Shown: positions 1-5,601 of the stretch, in pieces
Layout of the letters: each line of letters starts with the position of its first letter
Numbering within the stretch: the stretch's first letter is position 1
Assembly (NCBI GenBank): GCA_946481195.1
Contig: CAMLNG010000268.1
Span: 1 to 5,601 of the forward strand
Reading direction: 5' to 3'
DNA length: 5,601 nucleotides
From: an uncultured Chromatiaceae bacterium
Lineage (GTDB): Bacteria; Pseudomonadota; Gammaproteobacteria; Enterobacterales; Alteromonadaceae
The notes under the pieces: generated by a model
Databases searched by the model: none
What the model was told of the DNA's origin: nothing
Seen by the model: the letters and a program-made list of their open reading frames with translations, nothing else
Made by a program: the position numbers and the translations under genes

Positions 1-724
1 CTTTTGCACTGTAAGTATGGTCAACATTCGTCACCATTTGTTTAATGATTGGACCTTCGTCCAGATGATCAGTAACAAAATGTGCAGTCGCACCAATAAT
101 TTTGACGCCGCGATTAAAGGCCTGGCGATAAGGATGTGCACCGATAAAGGCCGGTAAAAAACTATGATGGATATTGATGATGCGGTTCGGATAAGCCGCC
201 ACAAAATCCGGGCTTAATACCCGCATAAACTTCGCCAGCACCAGATAATCCGGCTGATACTGTGCTATCTGCGCGGCCAATAATTGTTCATGCTCAACCC
301 GGCTGACCCCCTGATGGTCAATAAAATGATACGGCAGGTCGAATTTCTCGGTCAGCGCCTGTAAATGCGGGTGATTACCGATGACAGCCGCAATATCCAG
401 TTCCAGTGAACCATCAAACACTTTCATCAGAATATCGCCAAGGCAATGCGCTTCTTTGGTCACCAGAATCACCACACGCTTTTTCGCGGTGCCGACTAAT
501 TGCCTTTCACTGCCTTGGGGCAAAGCACGGTCCAAATCCAGCAACAGAGTATGATCATTAAAAATCCCTTCGAGCTGAGTACGCATATAAAAGCGGCCTG
601 AGTCCGGGTCGACATATTCAGTATTGCGGGTGATATTCAGCTGATGCTTGTAACAAATATTGGTAATTTGGGCGATCAGGCCCTTTGAATCCGGGCATTC
701 AATCAATAGTGTTTTCTGTTCCAT
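1..724 (-). CDS. purU: Formyltetrahydrofolate deformylase PurU, 3' end cut by the window edge
   Basis: Hydrolyses 10-formyl-THF to formate and THF in the cytoplasm; in E. coli the formate feeds PurT in purine synthesis and the reaction balances the one-carbon pool. My translation of the minus strand gives 241 uninterrupted residues starting MEQKTLLIECPDSKGLIAQI. Residues 1-85 form the N-terminal ACT-type regulatory domain (in E. coli the Met/Gly sensor). Residues about 86-241 are the formyltransferase-like domain, with KEAHCLGDILMK at 90-101, NIHHSFLPAFIGAHPY at 184-199 and LDEGPII at 221-227. By analogy with GAR transformylase, N184, H186 and D222 are the catalytic triad. E. coli PurU has 280 residues, so about 40 C-terminal residues lie off the left edge. 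ATG at 724 aligns with the family start; a weak AAAGAG (735-740) lies 10 bases upstream and an in-frame TAG lies further up. Transcribed divergently from trmO. Confidence 0.96.
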   Translation of the reverse strand, partial: MEQKTLLIECPDSKGLIAQITNICYKHQLNITRNTEYVDPDSGRFYMRTQLEGIFNDHTLLLDLDRALPQGSERQLVGTAKKRVVILVTKEAHCLGDILMKVFDGSLELDIAAVIGNHPHLQALTEKFDLPYHFIDHQGVSRVEHEQLLAAQIAQYQPDYLVLAKFMRVLSPDFVAAYPNRIINIHHSFLPAFIGAHPYRQAFNRGVKIIGATAHFVTDHLDEGPIIKQMVTNVDHTYSAK

Positions 725-760
725 CGAATCACAACTCTTTACGTCATTGGCAAACAAATC

Positions 761-789
761 ACTCTAGACACCCAGACAGCCAAGAGCAA
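761..789 (-). promoter_or_regulatory. Candidate sigma70 promoter for purU
   Basis: On the minus strand, TTGCTC (784-789) and TAGAGT (761-766) are separated by exactly 17 bases. The match is partial (3/6 and 4/6 to consensus), but the predicted start near 754 gives a leader of about 30 bases before the purU ATG, and no better pair was seen in this gap. This is inference from motif and spacing only. Confidence 0.33.
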
Positions 790-817
790 GCACTTCTGCA
801 TCTGCAGCGGCTGAACC

Positions 818-846
818 TTGTTGTTTGCGCGCCGGCACCGGATAAT
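818..846 (+). promoter_or_regulatory. Candidate sigma70 promoter for trmO
   Basis: TTGTTG (818-823) and GATAAT (841-846) are separated by 17 bases; the -10 matches consensus at 5 of 6 positions. The predicted transcription start near 853 lies downstream of the alternative trmO starts at 818 and 845 and about 31 bases upstream of ATG 884. If real, it rules out the two upstream starts. It would also drive the overlapping Kelch gene. Confidence 0.45.
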
Positions 847-883
847 GTCAACAACACACCTGCCAGAGATTGTTGTTCTGCCC

Positions 884-1648
884 ATGGACCAGAGGTTTAA
901 CTTCCCGGCGCTCGGATTTATCCAGTCGCCTTATAAACAGAAATTTGCCATTCCACGCCAGCCAGGCCTTATTCCAGAAGCGCGCGGGGAACTGGTGTTG
1001 CACCCGCCTTATGCCGATGACGCCATTGTGCGCGGCATCGAAGCTTTTTCGCATCTGTGGTTGGTGTTTGTGTTTCACGAAACCGCAAATAAAGGCTGGT
1101 CGCCCATGGTGCGGCCACCACGCCTTGGCGGCAATACCAAAAAAGGGGTGTTCGCCACCCGCGCCACATTCAGACCCAACCCTATCGGCTTGTCTGTGGT
1201 GAAACTCGAAGGCGTCAGCCGGCGCGGCGAATTACTGGTATTACATTTATCCGGTATTGATCTGCTCGACGGCACCCCCGTATTAGACATTAAACCATAT
1301 CTGCCCTATTCAGATGCGTTGCCGGATGCGCTCGGCGGTTTTGCCGACGCGGCACCAGAGACAGCGATGACGGTCAGCTTTAGCGAGACTGCAGTGCAAT
1401 TTTGTCAGAAACAGCAGCAATACCCGCATCTGCAGCTGTTTATCGAAAAAGTGTTAAAACAGGACCCGCGGCCACCTTACAAAAAACAGCGCGAAGATAT
1501 CCAAACTTATGGTATGACTCTGTATCACTACAACATCAAATGGACTGTCGATGGCAACCACAACCACGTTACCGACATTTTTATTCTGCCTGCTGAGCGC
1601 ACAGACAATGGCACAGACGCTGCCACCGCTGCCGGAGCCGGTCAGTAA
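884..1648 (+). CDS. trmO: tRNA (N6-threonylcarbamoyladenosine(37)-N6)-methyltransferase TrmO (TsaA/YaeB family)
   Basis: TrmO is a SAM-dependent beta-barrel methyltransferase that converts t6A37 to m6t6A37 in tRNA-Thr(GGU), fine-tuning ACC decoding. With ATG 884 the product is 254 residues (E. coli 235). FNFPALGFIQSPYKQKFA at 5-22 aligns with the E. coli N-terminus with at most one residue of offset, so I prefer this start to the in-frame ATGs at 818 and 845. The family signature GVFATRATFRPNPIG is at 88-102, DGTPVLDIKPYLPY at 129-142, and the C-terminal RNA-binding region includes QDPRPPYKK at 193-201. Homology ends near FILPAE (233-238). The last 16 or so residues, rich in Ala, Gly and Thr, are an extra tail lying where the next gene overlaps by 98 bases. 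Translation ends at tandem stops TAATAA (1646-1651). No strong Shine-Dalgarno was seen before 884. In E. coli trmO also neighbours proS. Confidence 0.95.
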   Translation: MDQRFNFPALGFIQSPYKQKFAIPRQPGLIPEARGELVLHPPYADDAIVRGIEAFSHLWLVFVFHETANKGWSPMVRPPRLGGNTKKGVFATRATFRPNPIGLSVVKLEGVSRRGELLVLHLSGIDLLDGTPVLDIKPYLPYSDALPDALGGFADAAPETAMTVSFSETAVQFCQKQQQYPHLQLFIEKVLKQDPRPPYKKQREDIQTYGMTLYHYNIKWTVDGNHNHVTDIFILPAERTDNGTDAATAAGAGQ

Positions 1649-2621
1649 TAACCCTGTCCTGACGACCACTATCCGCGGCAAAACTTATATCGCCAGTTTT
1701 GCCGGGCTCGGTGCAGCTAAAACCGCTGCGGACACCCACAGCAAAGGCTGGCTGTTACTCAGCGGCGACAGCAGCTGGCAAAAATTGCCAAATGTACCCA
1801 ATAGCCTTGGCCACAACGGGCGCCTCGCCATGACGGCGACTGTGCTGGAACAAAACTTCTATCTGTTTGGTGGTTATTTGGTCGCCCTGGATGGCACCGA
1901 AGTTACCCAGCCAGATAGCTACCGTTTTAGTGTGATCAGTAAAAACTTCACCAAATTGCCGGATATGCCGGTAGCCGTCGACGACAGTGTCGCCCTTGCC
2001 TATCAGAACCGCTATATCTACCTCGTCAGCGGCTGGCATAACGACGGCAATGTCAATCTGGTGCAGCTGTTTGATAACTTCACGCAGAAATGGGCTCAGG
2101 CCACGCCTTTTCCCGGGACGCCGGTATTTGGCCATGCCGCAGCCATTGAAGGAAACGTCATGGTCGTTTGTGACGGCGTTGCAGCCGCGTTAGATCCGGC
2201 GGGTGAACGCAGCTACGTCGCAAGCCCGGCCTGTTATCGTGGCGATATCAACCGCAGCAATGCGCGCAAAATCAGCTGGAAAGCCATCCCGCATCCAACC
2301 GGGACCGCGCGTTACCGGCAGGCCGCGCTGCCAGTCACTATTGAAGGTGAACGTTATCTGGCATTTATCGGTGGCAGCAGCACTCCCTACAATTTCAACG
2401 GCATCGGCTATAGCGGCAAACCGGCTGAGCCCGATGATAAAGTCTGGTTATATCAGCTCAACAGCCAAAAGTGGCGGCTGGGTAAAACCAATGCAGCTGT
2501 GATGGACCTGCGTAATCTCATCGAAATCGACGGCGGGATTTACAGCCTCGGCGGCATGGGCGCAGGTCAGCAAGTACAATCAGACTTCAGAAAACAGCAA
2601 ATCACCCTTCTGCCCGACTAA
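1551..2621 (+). CDS. Predicted exported Kelch-repeat beta-propeller protein
   Basis: The product has 356 residues with degenerate Kelch-like blades: an aromatic/hydrophobic strand followed by a glycine turn, as in NFYLFGGY (102-109), RYIYLVSGW (154-162), YLAFIGGSS (269-277) and IYSLGGMG (330-337), with blade-ending patterns such as WQKLPNVP (76-83), FTKLPDMP (133-140) and WAQATPFP (181-188). Sec signal-like N-terminus: hydrophobic [11 protein letters not shown] at 7-17, with possible cleavage after A21, but no basic residue before the core, which is atypical. There is no lipobox. C207 and C228 could pair in the periplasm. The general fold recalls sialate mutarotase NanM and other Kelch/galactose-oxidase-like propellers, but no catalytic residues can be assigned and no sialic-acid genes are nearby. 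The first in-frame ATG is 1551, with weak GGA at 1542-1544; the alternative ATG 1608 would remove the signal. It is probably co-transcribed with trmO. Specific function unknown. Confidence 0.82.
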   Translation: MATTTTLPTFLFCLLSAQTMAQTLPPLPEPVSNNPVLTTTIRGKTYIASFAGLGAAKTAADTHSKGWLLLSGDSSWQKLPNVPNSLGHNGRLAMTATVLEQNFYLFGGYLVALDGTEVTQPDSYRFSVISKNFTKLPDMPVAVDDSVALAYQNRYIYLVSGWHNDGNVNLVQLFDNFTQKWAQATPFPGTPVFGHAAAIEGNVMVVCDGVAAALDPAGERSYVASPACYRGDINRSNARKISWKAIPHPTGTARYRQAALPVTIEGERYLAFIGGSSTPYNFNGIGYSGKPAEPDDKVWLYQLNSQKWRLGKTNAAVMDLRNLIEIDGGIYSLGGMGAGQQVQSDFRKQQITLLPD

Positions 2622-2627
2622 ACCCCT

Positions 2628-2636
2628 TGTTAGAAT
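2628..2636 (+). promoter_or_regulatory. Extended -10 promoter for proS
   Basis: TGTTAGAAT is an extended -10 element: TGN followed directly by TAGAAT, which matches TATAAT at 5 of 6 positions. It sits 7 bases after the Kelch stop codon. The start is predicted near 2643, giving a leader of about 31 bases to ATG 2674. No good -35 is seen (TTCTGC at 2608-2613), as is usual for extended -10 promoters. The following AGGGCC (2637-2642) is a GC-rich discriminator of the kind found at stringently controlled translation genes; that regulation is inference. Confidence 0.5.
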
Positions 2637-2673
2637 AGGGCCAAATTATTTGTATTTCAGAGTGAACACAGCA

Positions 2674-4398
2674 ATGCGCACCAGTCAGTACCTGTTATCC
2701 ACGTTAAAAGAAACGCCGGCCGATGCCGAAATTATCAGCCATCAGTTAATGCTGCGTGCCGGCATGATCCGTCGTGAAGCGTCCGGTATGTACACCTGGC
2801 TGCCGAACGGTATCCGGGTGCTGCGTAAAGTCGAAGCGATTGTACGTGAAGAAATGAACAAAGCCGGTGCGATTGAAGTGCTGATGCCGATGGTACAACC
2901 GGCTGAACTGTGGCAGGAATCTGGTCGCTGGGAAAAAATGGACGCAGAACTGCTGCGTTTTAAAGACCGCCACCAGCGTGACTTTGTGCTCGGCCCAACC
3001 CACGAAGAAGTCATCACCGACCTGGTGCGTAAAGAAGTCAGCAGCTACAAACAGCTGCCGCTGAATTTATAACAAATCCAGACCAAATTCCGCGACGAAC
3101 GCCGGCCACGTTTTGGTGTGATGCGCGCGCGTGAATTCCTGATGAAAGACGCCTACTCCTTCCACCTGAGTCAGGAATGTCTGGAGAAGACCTATCAGGC
3201 GATGTATCAGGCTTACAGCAATATCTTTACCCGGTTAGGCCTCGAGTTCCGTCCGGTCTTAGCCGATACCGGCGCCATTGGTGGCGCGGTTTCCCACGAA
3301 TTCCACGTACTGGCCTCGTCCGGTGAAGATGCGATTGTCTTCTCTGATGCCAGCGATTACGCGGCAAATATTGAAAAAGCTGAAGCATTGGCACCCACGA
3401 CGCCGCGCCCTGCCGCGACAGCACCAGTGACTGAAATCGCGACGCCAAACGCCGGTACTATCGCCGAAGTTGCCGCATTATTGGCCGTTGACGCCAACCA
3501 GATCATCAAGACATTGCTGGTATACGGCGAGCGTACAGACGAAAAATCACCACAACCACTGGTGGCGCTGTTATTACGCGGTGACCATGAGTTAAACGAA
3601 ATCAAAGCAGAGAAACTGGCCGGCGTACAAAGCCCGCTGACATTCGCCTCTGAAGCGGATATCCGCGCTGTTACCGGCGCATCTGCCGGCTCGCTGGGTC
3701 CGCTCGGATTATCAATTCGCATCGTTGCAGATCGCAGCGCCGCAGTGCTGGCAAACTTTGTCTGTGGTGCCAACAAAGACGGTTATCACCTGACAGGCGT
3801 GAACTTTGACCGCGATATTGCAACTTATGAAGTCGCAGACCTGCGTAACGTCGTCGAAGGCGATCCAAGCCCATGTGGCAACGGCCACTTAGTGATCAAA
3901 CGCGGTATTGAAGTTGGGCATATTTTCCAGCTCGGTGATCGTTACGCGGCCGCGATGAAAGCCGGCGTGCTGAATGAAGAAGGCAAGCACCAGATCATGA
4001 CCATGGGCTGTTATGGTGTCGGCGTGTCGCGTATTGTGGCTGCCGCTATTGAACAAAACCACGACCAATACGGCATCATCTGGCCTGCGGCTATCGCGCC
4101 ATTCCAGGTGGCTTTAGTGCCGATGAATATGCACAAATCAGTGCGTATTCAGGACACTGCAGAAGCGCTGTATCAGGCACTGACCGCTGCGGGTGTGGAA
4201 GTGTTATTCGACGATCGGAAAGAACGGCCGGGTGTAATGTTCGCCGATATGGAACTGTTAGGTGTGCCGCACCATATCGTGATTGGCGAGCGCAATCTGG
4301 ACGAACGTTTGGTTGAGTACAAAAACCGTCGCAGCGGCGAAAAATCGCTGTTGGCGATTGATGACGTGGTCACAGAGATCCTGGCGAAACTTCGCTAA
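2674..4398 (+). pseudogene. proS: Prolyl-tRNA synthetase ProS, full-length frame interrupted by TAA at codon 133
   Basis: ProRS charges tRNA-Pro with proline in the cytoplasm and is normally essential. The frame spans 574 codons plus stop (E. coli 572) and is collinear with the bacterial form with an editing insertion. ATG 2674 gives the family N-terminus [19 protein letters not shown]. Visible are class II catalytic PTHEE at 108-112, motif 2 [11 protein letters not shown] at 138-148 with R140, the INS editing domain at about 224-410 with K279 and H372 (equivalents of E. coli K279 and H369), motif 3 GCYGVGVSR at 445-453, and an anticodon-binding domain from about 475. Codon 133, Tyr in the family (LN[FL][10 protein letters not shown]), is TAA. 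The frame resumes at once with perfectly conserved sequence, so one base change from TAT or TAC explains it. Termination would yield a 132-residue piece lacking motifs 2 and 3, editing and anticodon domains. Restart at GTG 3118 or ATG 3121 would miss motif 2 residues. Could be a sequence error rather than a true pseudogene. Confidence 0.9.
3070..3072 (+). other. In-frame TAA stop inside proS
   Basis: Context is CTG AAT TTA TAA CAA ATC, where the family has Leu-Asn-Phe/Leu-Tyr-Gln-Ile. Frame is preserved on both sides, so no indel is involved. TAA is also the normal terminator of trmO, the Kelch gene, proS, the 98-residue gene and the transporter in this window, which argues against TAA being reassigned to Tyr. 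Confidence 0.95.
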
Positions 4399-4414
4399 GT
4401 CAGCTTTGCGCAGT

Positions 4415-4445
4415 ACAAAGGCCGGCCTACCGGCCTTTGTTATTT
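4415..4445 (+). terminator. Intrinsic terminator after proS
   Basis: Arms ACAAAGGCCGG (4415-4425) and CCGGCCTTTGT (4430-4440) are perfectly complementary over 11 bp around a CCTA loop, 17 bases after the proS stop. The following tract TATTT is short, so termination may be partial and could let some transcript reach the next gene. Confidence 0.8.
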
Positions 4446-4489
4446 CTGAGCTTGGAGATCCTGGCCAATCTGCAGCGGCCGCCTCACCG

Positions 4490-4495
4490 TATAAC
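4490..4495 (+). promoter_or_regulatory. Possible -10 element for the small membrane protein gene
   Basis: TATAAC matches the -10 consensus at 5 of 6 positions and lies 28 bases before the ATG, after the proS terminator. No convincing -35 is found at 16-18 bases upstream (AATCTG at 4467-4472). A second hexamer, TGTAAT at 4497-4502, is equally possible. Confidence 0.3.
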
Positions 4496-4513
4496 CTGTA
4501 ATTTGATTAAAAA

Positions 4514-4517
4514 AAGG
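4514..4517 (+). promoter_or_regulatory. Ribosome binding site deciding the start at 4524
   Basis: AAGG at the end of an A-rich run is spaced 6 bases from ATG 4524. It favours this start over the upstream in-frame ATG 4437, which falls inside the proS terminator hairpin, and over the out-of-frame ATG 4519. Confidence 0.65.
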
Positions 4518-4523
4518 TATGTT

Positions 4524-4820
4524 ATGTTCTGGAACAGTCGCGCTTTACCTGAACTGCAGCAACTGAACTTCCGCGACCGGATGGCGGTTTTACGCCGTGC
4601 TGCTGATCAGCTACCAACACCGCAGAAGCTTATCCTCAATGTCTGGAAGCTTTGTGTGTTAATCCCGCCTTTTATGCTGATCGCCCGCGCTGACAATATC
4701 TGGCAAGGCCTTGGATTCGCCTTGGCGCTGGTGCTGGTTTACCCGCTACTGACCAGGCCTGTGACTTTTGCTCTAGTGCGACCATTACTGGCACAGGCGC
4801 GGCGCCAGTTACAGCTCTAA
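4524..4820 (+). CDS. Small two-helix inner-membrane protein of unknown function
   Basis: The product has 98 residues starting MFWNSRALPELQQLNFRDRM. The first 35 residues are hydrophilic and basic, with a possible amphipathic helix (LNFRDRMAVLRRAADQL, 14-30). Two hydrophobic segments follow at about 37-54 (LILNVWKLCVLIPPFMLI) and 61-78, separated by a short ARADNIW turn. The tail ends in a basic QARRQLQL, so both termini are probably cytoplasmic by the positive-inside rule. I do not recognise a functional family with certainty; it resembles short uncharacterised proteins annotated only as DUFs in Alteromonadales. The start is supported by AAGG 6 bases upstream. It follows proS in the same direction beyond a terminator and ends in a terminator shared with the convergent transporter gene. 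The real-gene call rests on codon use, the RBS and membrane pattern. Confidence 0.75.
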   Translation: MFWNSRALPELQQLNFRDRMAVLRRAADQLPTPQKLILNVWKLCVLIPPFMLIARADNIWQGLGFALALVLVYPLLTRPVTFALVRPLLAQARRQLQL

Positions 4821-4834
4821 CACCGGAATTTGAG

Positions 4835-4868
4835 CAAAATAAAAGGGCCATCTGGCCCTTTTATTTTG
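4835..4868. terminator. Bidirectional intrinsic terminator between convergent genes
   Basis: Perfect inverted repeat: CAAAATAAAAGGGCCA (4835-4850) pairs with TGGCCCTTTTATTTTG (4853-4868), 16 bp arms around TC. The GC-rich core (GGGCC/GGCCC) is flanked by A-rich then T-rich sequence on both strands, so each strand reads as hairpin plus U-tract. It lies 14 bases after the 98-residue gene and 15 bases after the transporter stop on the other strand, serving both. Confidence 0.92.
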
Positions 4869-4883
4869 TTCACTACAACAGCG

Positions 4884-5601
4884 TTATTTCACGCCATGCA
4901 TCAATTTATTGATCAGCGGCGAAATCAACAGCAGCACAATACCTGCACCTAACAGCAGATAGAAGCTGAAACTAAAACCGGCCAATGCAGATTCAACTGT
5001 CATACCAGTTTCACCGGAAATTTCACCGGCCAATAAGCCTGACAGGTTGTTACCGGTCGCTACTGATAAGAACCATGCGCCCATCGCCAGACCCACATAA
5101 CGTACCGGTGCCAGCTTGGTCACCATCGACAGGCCAATCGGCGACAGACACAACTCACCAATCGACTGCAGCACATAACACAGCACCAGCGGCCACAATG
5201 GGATCAGGCCATTGCCATCCACCAGCTGTGTCAGCGCGTACATCAGCACTAAAAAGCCTAAGGCATTGCCAAGTAAACCCAGACCAAACTTAAACGGAAT
5301 AGTCGGTTCCATTTTGCGTTTACTGGTGAAGTACCAGACCGCACTGACGATAGGCGCAAACACGATAATCGCCAGCGAGTTCACCGACTGAAACCAACCG
5401 GTCGGGAAGATAAAACTGGCATCACCAAATATGTCGCGATTGACCAGATTCTGCGCCAGGAATGTAAATGAACTACCAGCCTGTTCAAAAAACATCCAGA
5501 AGGTCACATTAAAACCGAATAACAGCAGCAAGGCACACACGCGATGCATTTGCACTGTGCCGTTTTGTTTGCCTTCGACCAGTAGCATTCCCGCCACGAT
5601 G
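4884..5601 (-). CDS. Proton-dependent oligopeptide transporter (POT/PTR family), C-terminal half
   Basis: POT carriers are inner-membrane MFS proteins that import di- and tripeptides with protons. The window holds the last 239 or so codons; the frame stays open through the right edge (the codon before GTG 5597 is ATC), so GTG 5597 is not the start. Families run near 450-500 residues, so about half is missing. Visible are the TM7 motif FWMFFEQAGSS (5469-5501), WFQSVNSLAIIVFAPI in the next helix, and the TM10 signature GELCLSPIGLS (5127-5159), whose Glu and Ser bind the peptide and couple protons in characterised POT proteins. Several further helices follow, ending in a short KLMHGVK tail. The EQAGSS form is nearer to DtpT/PepT-type proteins than to E. 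coli DtpA/B. Exact substrates cannot be told. Convergent with the upstream small gene and ends at the shared terminator. Confidence 0.93.
   Translation of the reverse strand, partial: IVAGMLLVEGKQNGTVQMHRVCALLLLFGFNVTFWMFFEQAGSSFTFLAQNLVNRDIFGDASFIFPTGWFQSVNSLAIIVFAPIVSAVWYFTSKRKMEPTIPFKFGLGLLGNALGFLVLMYALTQLVDGNGLIPLWPLVLCYVLQSIGELCLSPIGLSMVTKLAPVRYVGLAMGAWFLSVATGNNLSGLLAGEISGETGMTVESALAGFSFSFYLLLGAGIVLLLISPLINKLMHGVK

Noticed and set aside
821..836. PurR-like operator half site (GCGCAAACAA on the minus strand) in the purU-trmO gap
   Set aside because: Only the first half resembles the ACGCAAACG half of the consensus; the second half does not match, and a second CAAAC motif near 750 is no better.
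1755..2135. 126-codon minus-strand frame inside the Kelch gene
   Set aside because: The opposite frame shows Kelch-type pattern and family-like motifs; this one has no recognisable domain and no start signals.
2623..2642. Hairpin (CCCT/AGGG) as a terminator after the Kelch gene
   Set aside because: The stem is only about 4 bp with no U-tract, and the sequence is better explained as an extended -10 promoter.
2649..2676. ProS start at TTG 2650
   Set aside because: ATG 2674 gives the exact family N-terminus [19 protein letters not shown]; the upstream residues lie in the promoter-leader region.
3357..3776. 139-codon open frame on the minus strand inside proS
   Set aside because: It is the antisense shadow of a strongly conserved ProS editing domain, with serine- and alanine-rich composition typical of a mirror frame and no RBS.
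3118..4398. Separate C-terminal ProS gene starting at GTG 3118, as a split synthetase
   Set aside because: No Shine-Dalgarno precedes it, the start falls inside motif 2, and the 45 bases between the stop and this start keep perfectly conserved ProS codons in the same frame. A single interrupted gene explains it better.
4420..4482. GGCCGGCC (FseI), CTGCAG (PstI) and GCGGCCGC (NotI) clustered after proS, suggesting a cloning scar
   Set aside because: The FseI site is part of the terminator stem, and another GCGGCCGC occurs naturally inside proS near 3945. The region is otherwise continuous native sequence.

Overview
The window looks like an ordinary housekeeping stretch from a gammaproteobacterial chromosome. 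PurU, TrmO and ProS all read as close relatives of the E. coli proteins, and gene density and GC content are moderate. A PurU/TrmO/Kelch/ProS/small-membrane-protein/POT-transporter order suggests an Alteromonadales- or Rheinheimera-like organism rather than an enteric. That placement is inference from memory and is low confidence.

Layout: (1) 1-724, minus strand: most of purU (formyltetrahydrofolate deformylase), with its C-terminus beyond the left edge. (2) 725-883: a 159-base divergent intergenic region with one plausible sigma70-type promoter for each direction. (3) 884-1648, plus: trmO (tRNA-Thr m6t6A37 methyltransferase). (4) 1551-2621, plus: a predicted exported Kelch-type beta-propeller protein whose signal-peptide region is encoded out of frame inside the 3' end of trmO. 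(5) 2622-2673: short gap with an extended -10 promoter. (6) 2674-4398, plus: proS (prolyl-tRNA synthetase), full length for the family but broken by an in-frame TAA at codon 133. (7) 4399-4523: proS terminator hairpin and the leader of the next gene. (8) 4524-4820, plus: a 98-residue, two-helix membrane protein of unknown function. (9) 4835-4868: a long perfect hairpin serving as a bidirectional terminator. (10) 4884-5601, minus: the C-terminal half of a proton-dependent oligopeptide (POT) transporter, entering from the right edge.

The genes do not form one pathway. purU feeds formate to one-carbon and purine metabolism, trmO and proS both serve translation, and the transporter and Kelch protein belong to the envelope. 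The neighbouring trmO and proS match the known proS/trmO proximity in enterobacteria, here with a Kelch gene between them.

The outstanding observation is the proS stop codon. Reading frame, length and every catalytic and editing motif on both sides are intact, so this is a single nonsense change in what is normally an essential gene. It is a recent mutation backed by another copy, a sequence error, or, least likely, a tolerated readthrough. I see no mobile element, CRISPR array, RNA gene or new defence or biosynthetic system here.
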